A stretch of 64,000 nucleotides of DNA from Notospermus geniculatus. Its lineage: Eukaryota; Nemertea; Pilidiophora; Heteronemertea; Lineidae. The translations under genes and the position numbers were made by a program. Location of the stretch: assembly GCA_002633025.1 (NCBI GenBank), contig NMRB01000103.1, positions 552,424 through 616,423 on the forward strand, read 5' to 3'. How positions within the stretch are numbered: the stretch's first letter is position 1; each line of letters starts with the position of its first letter. Shown piece after piece: positions 40,117 through 52,759 of this stretch. The notes below the pieces were generated by a model. That model was not told where the DNA came from and did not search any database. It saw only the letters and a program-made list of their open reading frames with translations.

Positions 40117-40379
40117 CATTGCATGAGGCGAATGATAAAAAGCAGTCCTTGAAGGAAGAAAAATTGCCTTGCATGTTGCTGCTATCTTGAGCCGTCACAG
40201 CCTATGTTTTTCCCCCAATTGAAACAGATTACAGACTCTTCTGCTGTAACACCCGGTCAGTTTTTGCGGCAAACATTCCACGCAGTTGCCCGTTATTAGC
40301 TATTTCCCCTATGAGAACACATTCTTTATCAGCGTAATGGCACAAAGTGTCGGGTTAACGACAGAAACTGTGGATGAGG

Positions 40380-40900
40380 GTTCATCAGCTGGGTCTATTT
40401 GTAACTGGACACCGCGGTGACACTGCCACAGTTTCAAATGCGCATCTGATGCCTAGCTTTCTGCCCTCAGCTATCGATAATGGAATAGACCCGGTGTTCC
40501 TAAATGTCATTTCATTGTATTCATCGCGTTTATTGTGTCCGTATGAATCGCCCGCAGCGCCGTATGCACAAGCTGGCTCATGCCTCCAGGGTGGCCGTGT
40601 GTGTGTAGTTTCCGCCGTTTCTACAAATACCGGAGGGTGATGTCCTGTGTGCCCGGCTGTATGCCTTGTTTTTGTTGTCAGGGACAAATTGTGTTAAATG
40701 ATTTGTCAGCACAAAGGGCATTAGTTGAGCGCTGGTGATCTTAGTGGATTAGTCACTGTGACCAAGATCAGATCGCTCTGTGGCGCTGCCGTGAAACTTG
40801 ACAGGCGCCGTCGTTCGTTCATTCGCGCCCTGATCGTACGAGGGAGCACACGATAAATGCGGAGATATCATCGTTTGTGACTCTCAGAGGAATGTTCATT
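40380..40900. promoter_or_regulatory. CpG-enriched intronic patch, candidate internal promoter
   Basis: Counting by eye gives about 17 CpG in 40381-40640 and about 14 in a 130-base part of 40760-40890, several times the surrounding density. It lies 1.6-2.1 kb upstream of the His-X exon. Human AUTS2 makes a short 3' isoform from an internal start near its ninth exon, so an analogous promoter here is a reasonable but unproven idea. Confidence 0.35.
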
Positions 40901-42507
40901 GTATCTGTTGGAAACGAGTTGTGATTTTATCTCTTAGGCATTCATTTTGTTTATCTGTCACGGTTGTGTTGAGCATGTCGGGGAGCTCGGTATTGTTTGT
41001 TGGGTTTAGACATGGATAGCCCGTGGTTGAATCGTGGATACAACAAAGGTTTCACCGCAGTGGATAATAGCTCTACTATAATACACTGACGTGTATCGTG
41101 ATATTGTGGCTTCATGCCAAATCCGCAAGTCATTTCAGTGTGCAGTCGATGTGCTCGCAGGTTGGGTGATTTGAAATTGTGTTTTCGCAGCTAGTAGGTA
41201 GATAACTTGCATTGTTTATCCTCGGGATATGTTACACTTCATCTTTGGAGCGATCTCTCATCCCTTTATTGTGGCAAGCTGTTTCAAGAGATCAATTTGA
41301 TTGGATATTTGTGTCAGGATTTCATATCTCTGGTGGATTACTTAGTGATTTTGTTGGATACTGTTACCCCATGGATGGAACCATTTCCACCATATTCTAG
41401 GTTCATGTAAGTACTCTTGCACAATTGAAATCAATGATTTGAGTTCTGCTGGTGCTGGTCAGGGATGATTTATTCTTCCAAGTATGCACTGGTCAGGGAT
41501 GACTTTCACTGAGCATCGTAGACCATGTTGTGAGTCATCTCCGTATATGTTTCTGCATTTTGGTGAAATACTTGACCTTCACTTGAGACCCCTCAAAAAA
41601 ATGGCATCTAGGGTTTTTCAACACCCTTCGATCCTGCTATTACATCCAGGACCTGCAAGATGGTCTAAAGGACAACAAGATGTTGCATACTTTTCGGTTT
41701 CTGAATGGTAACATTATGCATGGTTTATGATAGGCCAGTCCTATACCCTGGTCATAATATCCACAATGTATGTGTTTCACTCAGCCTGTCCATAGCCACT
41801 CATTCCACACGTTTTAGTTGTCAGTTTCATTGTTTTGGTGATATACACTTCAAGTGGAGTTCACTTTCATTCAAGTGTACGAACAGAATTTTATATGGGT
41901 CCTGGCTCTTAATAATTCATACTAAGTTAAAGGTAGTATTACCCAACGTATAATGACTTGATGAAAAAAAAAAGATCACAGAAATGCGACTCCTGGCTTC
42001 AACGGTGCTTGAGAGCCATAACGATGTTTTGTACATGTAGTGAATGAAAGAGACTTTTGACTGGCAAGGGTTCCGTTCTGGTCATCAAAGATGGCACACA
42101 ATAATGGGCATGTGTTTTGGTTGCCAAAAGTACCATATTTGTGGAAAATTTGGCCATTGAGACATGAAAAATGGTCAGATATGGACCAAACTGAAGATTG
42201 GGACACTCTGTGACTGCACTCAGTGACACCTGGTGTTAGGATGAAAAACTGCTTGATCAATGGAGTTGTGGTAATATCACTGTATGTTACATGTCTGACT
42301 TATTATTTTCTTTCTCATGAAATATAGGCACTATTACCCGGTGAAATAATGCTGGAAGGTCTTCGTTTTACACCTTGACATTCATTCCTGTTTTCCTGAT
42401 TTTGGTTTGAATCTGCCATTCTTGTGGTGATCATTCAAGATATTAAAGTGAAAATGCTGTTGGTTTATGTTGTCCATTGACAAAATTTTTTACTTCTCTC
42501 TTTTCAG

Positions 42508-42731
42508 ATCAAGATCTTTTACGTCAGGAATTAAATACGAGATTTTTAGCATCACAGGACCGTGTAGCAGCGTCGGCCATTGGCCCACCTCCGTACCTGC
42601 GTACTGAGATGCACCAGCATCAACATCAGCACATGCATCAACACCAACACCAACACATGCATCAACACACGTATGAAGGCTTCCCACCCTCCCTATCGGG
42701 ATCGCTGGTACCCACACCAAATCCACATGTT
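42508..42731 (+). CDS. AUTS2: AUTS2-like coding exon 4 with [12 protein letters not shown] block and His-X repeat
   Basis: The acceptor is ctctcttttcag and the donor gtaagtatg; phase 1 in, phase 0 out. It begins [17 protein letters not shown], continues [13 protein letters not shown], then has ten His-X dipeptides (42612-42671) with X = Q,Q,Q,M,Q,Q,Q,M,Q,T, and ends [20 protein letters not shown]. This is the most diagnostic exon. In human AUTS2 the corresponding His-X repeat is the segment linked to p300 binding, and variants there cause disease. The invertebrate repeat is about the same length, which suggests constraint on the alternating pattern rather than on the exact X residue. Confidence 0.96.
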
Positions 42732-45700
42732 GTAAGTATGCTATTTATGCATCTGAATGATGTTACTGTATGGATGGGGCCTACCATGTATGTTCGTTTG
42801 ATTCCAACCATGAGAAACCATATGAAATGCTGTATAGGCCTACTTCTGTTTCCTGTTGTCTTCCTAGCAAACAATTTGCCGGCGGGAGGGGGGGGCAGTG
42901 AATTCATCTTGGATGTTGCATGGCATTCTGACAACTAACTCGGATCTAGAAACCATTCTGGGAATTCATATTAAAAAAGACAGTTGTAAAGTAACTTTGA
43001 CAGGTGCATGGCATCCTGTGGCATTCGTCCAGCAAAGCCTGTTGTGGCTTGTGGTCAATTCCTGCACCAATAATGTGCCAAGAAGCTGAGTATGGTAAAA
43101 AATTCGGGAGTAAATGGTGTAATGACGTCTCACTGCTGAAGGGCAACAAACCAGGGTGTGGCGTTGAGTAAAATCTCTTACCAGGTCCATTAGCAGCAAA
43201 AACCTGCAGAATACACCAAGAAATAGTTGTAATTGGTTGGCAATTGGTTGTAATCGTGCAAAAGAAAAGTATACATCACCCCTGGAGCTTATGAAAAGAA
43301 GAGGTTATAAGGCAATCGTAGAAAAGAATGTAGAAATGTTGATAAGTTGGTTTGGTGGGAGAAATAATTGGCCTGTAAGGAGAGTGCTACTTCTGTCTTG
43401 TTGATGTATAAGAAGCTTCCGCACTATCAAGTTGGCTATGAATTGTTAATCCAGCCAGCAGGTGCTGCTTCTGTACGAAAGAGACATTTTGAGAAAGGAA
43501 CGGTGACAGGCTGCCACCGTGTTGTATTGTCAGTATAAACTCCACCTGCGGTCGACTCCTCTCCTATTGGTTTGTTCCAAGTTCTGTAATCCACACACGC
43601 ACGGGGACGGCTCCGCTGGCTACATCAAGCAACTTGTTCTTGATTAATTACGCTGCGCATGCAAAAATGGTATTATTGAGCTTCCTTTTCAAGATTTCAA
43701 TTAAGCCGCTGCAAGCAAAATTAAATCATCGTTTCTTTTTGGGACCTGCTGTCATTACTCGGATGCCAGTAGATTCATCGAGTTTGTGTGGTTTTGTCAA
43801 AAAAACTGATTTGCTTTCTTGGTTGAGTTGATGACTTTGTTGTTAGGAAGACTACACCATAGAGACGGTGGTTTTGTTGATTTGCCGAGTTGTGATTAGC
43901 TCCAAGCTAGAAGAATAATATTCTCGGCTTCATATTCTTTTCATGGTGTCGCAAACATCAACATGGGCCAATTATTTCATGCCGACTTTTTCAGCTTCAA
44001 CTTTGATTATGTATTCAACATTTCATATTTTTTCTCCAAAATGTTTTGGTAGTCTCATTTAGTTGTCTCATCATAAGAAAGATATTCCACCACAGAGCTT
44101 TCAACAGTCATTTTGGTTCTCAAATTTTTTCAAGATCACCCATTTTGGTTTATATTGCTACACATAAGAAACACCTAAAAGCTTTTCAGCTGTCATTGTC
44201 GGGATAAACTGATCTGACTATCCCTCGGGCTTTGCCTTGGGCCACAATATTTACATCTTAGTCATGTATACCCACAGAAGAACCGAAAAATACCTCACAG
44301 CGGGTTTTGACTTCCTGGTGCGTGAAATGATGTAAATTTGTGGTTTTATCGTGCAACATGGCACAACTCATTAAAATAAGTATTAAAGTTGTGTTTATTT
44401 GGGTAAAGGATTTCTTTGGAAATACTGTAATAGCTATTAAAATCCATACTGTTCTTGTTGTGATTTGGGTGACTAACTTTAAAGCACTTGTTGTTGGCCT
44501 TTGTTGGCATGTTTCTTTGATATTCTTGCCACAGAATGGTTCATGCTTGTGATGTGTTGAATCAGGTGAACCGTGCAGCCCTTTGGTCACACCTTCAGCA
44601 ATGCAGTGACAGCACTCTATCATCAGGAAGAAGTGAAGAATGCCCAGGTTATCATTCACAACTTAAAGTCTGTCAAATGACCAAATTCAAGTACCATTGT
44701 AACGAAACGATCAAAATGCCTTTGCCGGTCTTCAATGCCGCAATTTTGTGGTTGGGTATAGATACCGTCATGCATCATTTACCCCAACAAGTTGAATATT
44801 CAAATGTGAAAATGCCCCATGGTTAACATTTTGAGAGATTGGGGCGTCTGGTTGACGCTGGTTTTGTAAGGGACTGGTAATTATGGTTGATAAGCAATGG
44901 TTGCCAAGACCATAGTTGTCCCAAGTGCTTATAAATTGAGAGGTAGACTTTTGATGTTTTACTCCATAATTATGGGAAAAGACCTTGAATTCCTTATGTT
45001 GTTGGGGGAGGGGGTCGAGAAGTAAACTGCTGGCAATATGGTTCAATTCGCATTGATAGGTGTGCCGAATGGTAAACTTGATAATTTGGCTAATTTCTGT
45101 TTCTATCAGACTTGAAATTCTTATGACTAGGCTTTCATCTAGACTCAGTTTGACTTCACGTACGCTGCCAGCGGAGGTAATAAACTGATCTTCAGTATGA
45201 ATGATTCAGAAATTGGCAATTTCACATCAATGCTCATGAAAAGGATGGACAAACAGCGGCATTCCTTGACTGTTTCAAACAAGGCGGAGATTTCAGAAAA
45301 GTTTGTGTTTGGTCTTGTGTGCTGCTACTTTCTGATGCCGCTTTAGAAAACATGCAGCGTTTGTTGAAAATGAAGAAGAAAATATTTCCCCGATCTGCTT
45401 TAATATTTCAAGTATCTACTCTGTCATGTTGTTGTCTTTTAAAAACCTTTGAACGTCTCCGTGAGAGGCTTTCACTGCTTTGGGCTGGATGGCTTGCTTC
45501 TTGGAAGATATCAAGACACCTTTGATCATAGTTGACTCTACCTTGTCGCGATTGCGACAAAAATCGGGCATCTTAACTTCAAAGTTGAAACGGTATGAAA
45601 AACTTTCCACTACAAGTTCACAAGCGAGTGTTTTTGCCTGTTAGATGGCACTTTGCCTCAATCCCTTACTGTTTCAAGTTAAACAACAGGATAAAACTGG

Positions 45701-46729
45701 GTTTTCTTTTCTCCTATAGAATAAAATCATCTTTATGATAAGCTTATGTGAAGTTTTCAAGAGACGACCGTCTTAAATCCAGTTATTGCTAGAAATAATG
45801 CGATTCAGGCAGTTCTTTCTTTGCCATTTGGGAGTGTCACGCTTTATTGAAAAATCCAGTGAAAAGCTAAACTGTTTAATCTTGATATCTCATGGGGCCT
45901 TCAGCTATTAGAAAAACCGCCTTTGAAGTAATGCATGCAATCTTGACTACAAAGAACTGATCTTATTGCGCAGGAAACCCTCGAGATATCTTCGAGGAAA
46001 ATGGTTGAATAAACTTGGCATAGATTTGTGAAATATGGTGACACTGCTGTGACACTAGCACTGGTTGTTTGGTAATATCAGAAATTTTGTCACAGCGTTG
46101 CTGACTGGTACCGTAAACCCCATTTTACTCATCAAGAATTCAAATTGAAGGTGCATATTTGAAAACTACAGTGAGATCTGAATTTGTTGTTAATTGGTAG
46201 AATTTTGAGTTACCCACAATTATGGCTGAAGGTGGCCCATTTGAATTGGGGCTTTGAAAAGCACCCTTAAAACAGGATTTGGGCCACATATATTACAGGC
46301 AACATTCCCTCAGTAAGTGCTATGTACCCATGAAGACTCCGGGAGTTGACAGCTTCAATCAGCTTGAAGCATTACACTGTATAAAGAGCAGATATTGCTT
46401 AAAACTTCGCCCTCACCCTTGAATGGTCATGAGATGAGATCTGAGCAATCACTTTCTAAGTTTCTTGATATATTTTGTGAAAACAGAACTGCATGATATT
46501 CTGCTTGACTCGTTCCTTGACATTGAAAATGAACCACATCTTTATTTTCATACGTCCTTCGTTTGACAGACAACGCGACCCTAACACGCATGGATGCCAT
46601 TCCATTAATCCTGATAAAACTGGGGATCTCTTGCGTACTCAATTTCACCTAACAAATAACGCTCCAAGCTTCCATTAATGAGTTTTCATGGCTGATTAGT
46701 GCTGATTTCGTGTTACTTTCTTTTTGCAG
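42732..46729 (+). other. Intron 4 (4.0 kb)
   Basis: Matching phase-0 splice sites bound it. Apart from a G-run near 42885-42897 I see no repeat, motif or coding block worth naming. Short frames here lack family similarity. Confidence 0.7.
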
Positions 46730-46774
46730 TTTGAGAAAATGCCCAAGTATGGTTCTCCGTTTATCAGACACACG
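46730..46774 (+). CDS. AUTS2: AUTS2-like coding exon 5 (45 nt microexon-like)
   Basis: The acceptor is ctttctttttgcag and the donor gtaagaaaa. Fifteen codons, phase 0/0: FEKMPKYGSPFIRHT. It aligns with the vertebrate FDKYPTKVDPFYRHS segment that follows the His-X repeat. Because both ends are in phase 0 and the length is a multiple of three, skipping would keep the frame. Confidence 0.88.
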
Positions 46775-47719
46775 GTAAGAAAAAACGACTCATGTCAGAG
46801 AGCAAGTTGTGAAAATCAGTCTGTGGTTGTTTCATACCCGATCTGCTGCTGGAGAATTATCAAATTTTGAATATCAGACCGAATATCAGACTGTTTTACC
46901 CCGGACAAAACAAAGACCAAAGGCATGAAAAGGAAACAGATTTGGGGAAAAAATAAACTATTACAGTGCTTCACATTTGAAATCTGCAGGAGCTCAATCA
47001 GTTGAGCTCCTCAAAGGCTCGAGGAGAGCTGTTCACACTCGTGAAGGAGAGCTGTTCACACTTGCGCCTGAACTTCAAGGATACTGAGAGGCGTGGTCAA
47101 TCGAGCTCCTCAGTGCAATTTTGCGGGCGCGCAGGGGTGCGAGCTTGATTGCGCTCGTCTTACGTAAGCACTGCTATTACCAGTACAGACCATTGGCTGA
47201 GTATAATCCTCTCCTAATCAGGAGATTTTCATCTTCCTGTTTCAAAGTCCCACGTTTGTCGACAAAGACTATTGTTAATATCTTTGTAATACCCTATGAA
47301 TTAATCAAATGGTGGGCATAATTTTGCGTTAGCCTCGGGTTTCCCCTTTACTTCCCTCTGGCATTCATGTCTCATGATGTGCTTCATCATGAATTTTGAA
47401 TGTGGCTCATATTATACTCAGTCTCGATAGACGATCTGGTAAAGCCACGCACAAAGGATCCAGCCTTGGTCAGTGATAATCCGGGTTGACTTGCACACGT
47501 CAAGTTATCAATGTGATAAGACCGGGCTGGTCTCATGGGATTGATGGATCTCGGGTTTTTAATGGCATATGTGCAGGCGGGATCAATTTTGTTGAAACCT
47601 CTCATGGCCCTGTCACGGGGTTTATTCACAGATGAATAACAAAACCGTTTCCCTGGAGTTCGTTGGTTTCATGGGTGGAGTGGAAGGTGCAAGAATTTGC
47701 CACTGTATGAGTGAATTTT

Positions 47720-47905
47720 TGGCAGAATTCAGGCGGGGATCCAAGGGGGCACATGGGGGTACGTGCCCCCTTTGGCCAACAAATCTGTAAAATCGACCGT
47801 GAAATTTTGGACTCCGGAGCAAATCTTTGAAATTCACCACAGATTTCAATGTTTAGCAGCACAGGGTGCCCCCTCCTTCCCCAAATCCTGGATCCGTCCC
47901 TGGAA
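47720..47905. mobile_element. Degenerate repeat with GGATCCAxG ends
   Basis: The right border on the minus strand reads CAGGGACGGATCCAGGATTT, followed by GGGGAAGGAGGGGGCACC. Toward the left, GGCGGGGATCCAAGGGGGCA and a TGGGGGTACGTGCCCCC hairpin occur. It resembles a decayed DNA-transposon-derived repeat; related G/C-run text occurs near 48285-48310. Confidence 0.5.
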
Positions 47906-47997
47906 TTTTTTTGTGTAGGGCATCCTTCGGAGAAAGTATTGCTTCCTTCCCTCATCCTTCCTGCTTTGTACATATGTGCTTCTCATCTTAATTTCAG

Positions 47998-48117
47998 ATA
48001 CCTGGTATGCCTGCCACTTACCCAGGTTTATCGGCCATGTTCCATCCCCCTGCACCGGCTCCCCCTGGTGCTTCCCCCTTATCTACGGGTGTACGAGGCG
48101 GCGCCTTCCAACCAAAG
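47998..48117 (+). CDS. AUTS2: AUTS2-like coding exon 6, Pro/Gly-rich
   Basis: The acceptor is cttaatttcag and the donor gtaattatc; phase 0/0, 40 codons. It starts IPGMPATYPGLSAMFHPP and ends GVRGGAFQPK, matching the vertebrate GIPPM...LQGAFQPK block. The vertebrate LFHSYPPAVS segment before it was not found, so either a small exon lies in 46775-47997 or the segment is absent. A degenerate repeat ends about 100 bases upstream. Confidence 0.9.
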
Positions 48118-48760
48118 GTAATTATCACATCTAACTGGTAATGATAGCTCGTTTGCTTCTGTACAGCTCACTTGGTGAGTCATTAGAATGTAGGTACGAG
48201 GGTACTAGTAGTTTGGTTCAGCTTCCTGAATTTTGAATATTCTTGCAAAAAAACAGCACATGATGCTTGACAGTACCAGGTCAAGGGCCTGGGGGCATAC
48301 CCCCTCCCCATTTTTGGCCGACGAAAAGCTCCTTTCAGTCACAATGGAGGGGAAACATAAAAAACATGTTTTTGCATAGAATTGCCTGGAATTCCTATCT
48401 TGAGAGCAGCTTCTTGCCAAAATATTTCTCCTCGGAGGGCGTCTGAACGCTGTAGTCAGCAGTTTTACCCTCGCACCTTGATGTCCACCAGTGAATTTCC
48501 TTTGAAAGTCATCGGTTTGAGATATTTTATCCTCTGTTTGATTATGAGTAGATAATTTTGTTAGCTTGGTAGGTGTTGATGATAAAATTGTGTTCCCTTT
48601 GCCATTGCTCCTCGTGCTTTGTCCTCCCCTTCCCTCCCGCTTGATATGTGACAAGAACAAGAACTGGTACATTTCTGCAGAAAAATGGACAATTAACACA
48701 TTAGAAAATGGTGATTTGCTGAAAATTTAAACACCAGGCCAAAGTGATGTTAATTCACAG

Positions 48761-48971
48761 TAAAGCCTGCCGCACACTGGAGCTATCTCACTGAGCAAAA
48801 GTCAATCGAGACCTTTTGCTCAGCAGATATCTCGCCTGTGCGCGTATTTTTCGGTGAGTTTTCATGAGGCAGAAAACTCAACGAAAATACGCACACACGC
48901 GAGCTATCTGCTTCGCAAATGGTCTTGATTGACTTTGCTCAGCAGATAGCTCCGGTGTGCAGCAGGCTTTA
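48761..48971. mobile_element. Inverted-repeat MITE (AAAGCCTGCCGCACACTGG)
   Basis: Left TAAAGCCTGCCGCACACTGG and right CCGGTGTGCAGCAGGCTTTA pair, with an inner pair at TTTTCGGTGAGTTTTC/GAAAACTCAACGAAAA. Terminal TA may be the target duplication. Confidence 0.82.
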
Positions 48972-50089
48972 TGTGGGGGAAGTAAAATTGAATACCAATG
49001 AAATAAAAAAAATAGGAAGTGATCATTGAATTGGGCTTCGGGAATATTTAACAATGTGGATTTGAAAAACCTTTGGGACATCCTGTAGGTCAAGTCTGTC
49101 TGTATACACTGCTAGTGCGATAGGCACCCACTGCGCAAGATGTAGTGCTCTATCTCAAACACACATCTCCCAATCCTGATTAATGAACCCGAGTGTTACT
49201 TTCTCTGATAAGTGTTGACATGAAGGCCTCCCCGGGGGTGACCATCACTGACAAATCTATTGTGAGGGGTTGATTGATTGTGCCGCGCGACTATCTCACC
49301 AATCAGATAGCTTGCCACAATCAGAGTGAACGATCTCTGCTGGCTGTCGAACCCGATGGGTTGTTAACCCATATGTGCACAACTACGCCGTATGGCGTAG
49401 GTCAGAAAAAGCCCATAAGGACACAACTACGCCATACAGCGTAGGAATTTTTAACTTGCACGTGGGGAATCCCCGATGACGTCACTGTACTGGCATCGGC
49501 TCTCCAATGAAGATAAACCATTTTGCTACACACTGCGAGGAAGAACGATGAAATTTGGCCGATTTTGAGGGAGAAAAAGCATAATTTGTGATGCGAATCG
49601 GCATTACGTTGCCATAGTAATGGAGTTAGCATTTAAAGGGACCGATGTTGATGTTTTGGTTGCTTTTAATGCGTGTTTTCGTGCTGTTATCTTGGAGGAA
49701 ACTTGCGTATGTTTACTTGCAGTGTATCCAGGCAGGCCTGGTGTACATCCATTACTACTTTGTAGTCAACTAGTTAGAGATGGGTGACTCTGATGATGAA
49801 GTGAATCAGGGCATGTTTTTTTGCTAAAGTCAGTAAAATAGGCCCCGGACAAGTTTTTTTCAAATTGTCACTGTGTCAAGGCCCTTTGAGATTTTACAAA
49901 AAGGTTTTCTGCCTTTTGTTACTTGTTGTCTTGGGCATATTTTGCAGCATTTACTTTGGTGCTTTGTCAACATTCAATATTTTATTTTCTCACTCAAAAC
50001 TGAGAAATTGATGCGGAAAAAAGTTCCGAAAAACAGATGGCCAGATTCTCCAAGCCAGGATTGATTCCTGACAATAAGATATACTGAAT

Positions 50090-50126
50090 NNNNNNNNNNN
50101 NNNNNNNNNNNNNNNNNNNNNNNNNN
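50090..50126. other. Assembly gap (37 Ns)
   Basis: A run of unknown bases in intron 6, directly followed by a C homopolymer. Other single Ns are at 1051, 37637, 38619 and 52647. Confidence 0.98.
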
Positions 50127-50425
50127 CCTTTGTACCCCCCCCCCCCCACACCACACCATGGATGTTGGTGACAACAAACACGAATGGGCTAATACTTCAT
50201 TCACACCATTTTGAGGCACATTCATCACAACCAACATCGGTCATTTTTGCAGAAATATCAATACACGACCAATATGGCAAGTATTTCCTCTGTTTGGTTA
50301 AGGCACCTCCAGGCACCAACTAAAACAGCTTTCTGTCTGCTCTCACATTCAATGCTTTGCTCGTCCATGTGAAAAAAATTCCCTGCTTTGTTGGGAGGTC
50401 CGAACAACTACTGTCCATAGTCACT

Positions 50426-50544
50426 GGGCTGAATTCATAAAGGGTGTTTAAGACTTAGACGCGTGTAACTTCATCAAATGCATGGTGGAAGTGTGTGCAT
50501 TTAGTGAAGTTACACGCGTCTAAACACCTTTATGAATTTGACTC
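50426..50544. mobile_element. Short foldback element B2 (ATTCATAAA termini), ACT duplication
   Basis: 119 bp flanked by ACT (50423-50425, 50545-50547). The ends GGGCTGAATTCATAAAGG and the inverse CCTTTATGAATTTGACTC are imperfect, and the inner arms TAGACGCGTGTAACTTCA and TGAAGTTACACGCGTCTA are perfect. Confidence 0.75.
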
Positions 50545-50901
50545 ACTGACTTTGTTGTGTGGATTTGCCACTTTAAAGCTGCCAGTTGACTATGTTGCTT
50601 TATTGGCTTGCCATTGCAGGCAGATGTTTGTATCCCAGACGAAATCAATGTCAGATTTCGATTATGAACAGAATGTTGCAAAATCTCCCTTCAAGGTGAC
50701 AAGTGATTTGTGTGCATTGACTGCAGTGTCCAGTCTAAGAGTAGTTGGTTATAAGCGGATCTCATTTGGTCATGAGAAATTTAGATCAGCCGTAATCAGA
50801 TGTAGCTGATTTCTGTGTGATCTGCATAATATGGCCTTCCTGTTGATGTCACTTCGTGTGATAGATAAAATATGACTGGAATGGCATGAGGATGACCATA
50901 G

Positions 50902-51055
50902 CCTTAAGGTAGACTCATACTTTGCGTTTTGCGCGTGTCCGTTTCCTATGTGAATGCGTGGTAGAAAAAAGTAATTTTATTGTTGGTACCACACATAATC
51001 ATAGGGAATGGACAAGCACAAAGTGCAAAATGGAGAAGTATGAATCGGCCTTTTA
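50902..51055. mobile_element. Degenerate inverted-repeat element
   Basis: Left AAGGTAGACTCATACTTTGC and right AGAAGTATGAATCGGCCTTT, with GTCCGTTTCCTATG/CATAGGGAATGGAC inside, form an imperfect inverted repeat. Old MITE copy (inference). Confidence 0.6.
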
Positions 51056-51497
51056 GTAGTTATGTTCATGCTTTTAGCTTTTGCTGTGGATTTATAGCTC
51101 TGTTTGGGCTGTGCAACATAGCCCAAGATGTGTATCTGGTGTCTATCATATGCTCAGTGCAGGCTAGTTACCGGGTATGCAGTTCTTTCTTGAAGCATCT
51201 GTTGTGCACTGACAATAGCATCGAGGAGGATGGGGCCTTTTCTTAGATGTCACAATAGAACTAGGGAAGATAACACCTTTTAGTATCATCTGACTTCATC
51301 TTTTTCAGCTTCATCTCATGATTTCGTTATCAATGAAGAGTATCATATTCTAATTCATGACGGCCTATTTTCTAAAATCTTGAGTCCCACACTGCTAAGT
51401 CTTAGTTGTATATGTCTGTAGTGTCAAATCTTATTTACATGTGCCTATATTGTTGCGTCTTATTTACATGTGCCCATATTGTTTGCCCTGTTTACAG

Positions 51498-51626
51498 AAC
51501 ATCCCAACGAGTTCAATGCAACACACGCAGCTTCTTATGTCATTTCGGGACCGAGACAAGTCTGCCCCGCCTGTGAACGCCAATCCTCCAATCCAGCCGA
51601 ATCAGCCTCAGCAGCCCCCGCAAAAA
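51498..51626 (+). CDS. AUTS2: AUTS2-like coding exon 7, copy A
   Basis: The acceptor is ccctgtttacag and the donor gttagtgcc; phase 0/0, 43 codons. It reads NIPTSSMQHTQLLMSFRDRD, then a Pro/Gln-rich tail ending QPPQK. It occupies the position of the vertebrate HTLLQKDPRLTDPF segment before GKW. It lies in a block repeated at 52648-53924, so it appears twice in this assembly. Copies A and B differ at one residue, Ala here (NANPP) and Thr in copy B. Confidence 0.88.
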
Positions 51627-52759
51627 GTTAGTGCCCCGATGCTTCATATCGTACCATCAAATCTCACAAACGCGTGTTCATTGTCCCCTTGTTAGGATCC
51701 GGCATCGTCTCTTGGGGAATGAGCACAGTTGCAGGATGACAAATAACAAATAACCTCAAAATTATGTTCAGAAACCATATCATCTGTTCTTATATCAAAT
51801 GGAAACATTTTTCGAACCGATTTTACTCGTAAATGATCAAAACTTAGCTTATTCGATGTTTACTCTTAGAAAGAAATGTTAATACATTAGGTTGTGTTAC
51901 TTCTATAAGAATGTCATCCTGCAGCTTTGCGTAGCACTTCTTCTTATTTCTTTATTTTTCAATGAAATTGTGTCTAGATGATTAAAATTTCATTTGCATC
52001 TGCTGAAGTGATCAAAAGTTATTTGCTAAAGTAGAAGACACAACTGTGGCATTTTGATGAAATTTGTTTTTTTTCGGCAGAACTAATGTGACAAAACTTG
52101 TGACAGATGAGAAAAAGTGAAAAGGAGAACTTTTCCATTTAGCAAATTGCAAATGGTGAGGTTCCTGTTCCATGGGCAATTCCTGCTGTTATTTCCCTTA
52201 CTTATGCAAAGAAGAAACTCACTGCGCCAACTAGATATCGAAGAAAATATACATGTTGCATTTAATTTTTTGCACTGATGACGAAGTCTACATATCCGAA
52301 AACCAGCCAATATTCAGTCTGGCCATGAATATGTTAAAATGGGTCGTCTATCTGCGTCGCAAATAGCACCAGCTGATTCATCAAATACTCTGTCAGGATG
52401 ATGGGATCAATTTCCTGGCTGACCAATGTAAATGATCATGTTGGATCAAGTTATCTTATTAATGGGGTACTTGGCCTTCCAGCAGGTGGCACTAGGCAGT
52501 GGCATGACAGGGCTGATACATAGCTATTGAAAGGTACATTCCGTCCGTAATAATTTATCATCAGTTTTTCCATTGGTTTTTTTCGGCAGAAGCTGGTGTA
52601 CCGGTAATAGATAAATAAATATTGAATTAAGGCTTGTTTGTCAAGTNCCCACACTGCTAAGTCTTAGTTGTATATGTCTGTAGTGTCAAATCTTATTTAC
52701 ATGTGCCTATATTGTTGCGTCTTATTTACATGTGCCCATATTGTTTGCCCTGTTTACAG

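Larger units (their letters stand above)
36144..42507 (+). other. Intron 3 (6.4 kb) of AUTS2-like gene
   Basis: Lies between matching phase-1 splice sites. It holds a 12-base C run (37062-37073), a 24-bp minisatellite (37483-37680), single Ns at 37637 and 38619, an inverted repeat (39535-39657), a TA-flanked MITE (39841-40116) and a CpG-rich patch (40380-40900). No exon was recognised. Confidence 0.75.
48118..51497 (+). other. Intron 6 (3.4 kb) with several inverted repeats and a sequence gap
   Basis: Matching phase-0 splice sites bound it. It contains inverted-repeat elements at 48761-48971, 50426-50544 and about 50902-51055, a short direct repeat of an ACAACTACGCC-GCGTAGG palindrome at 49378-49445, and a run of 37 Ns (50090-50126) followed by a 13-base C run (50135-50147). 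Confidence 0.75.
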
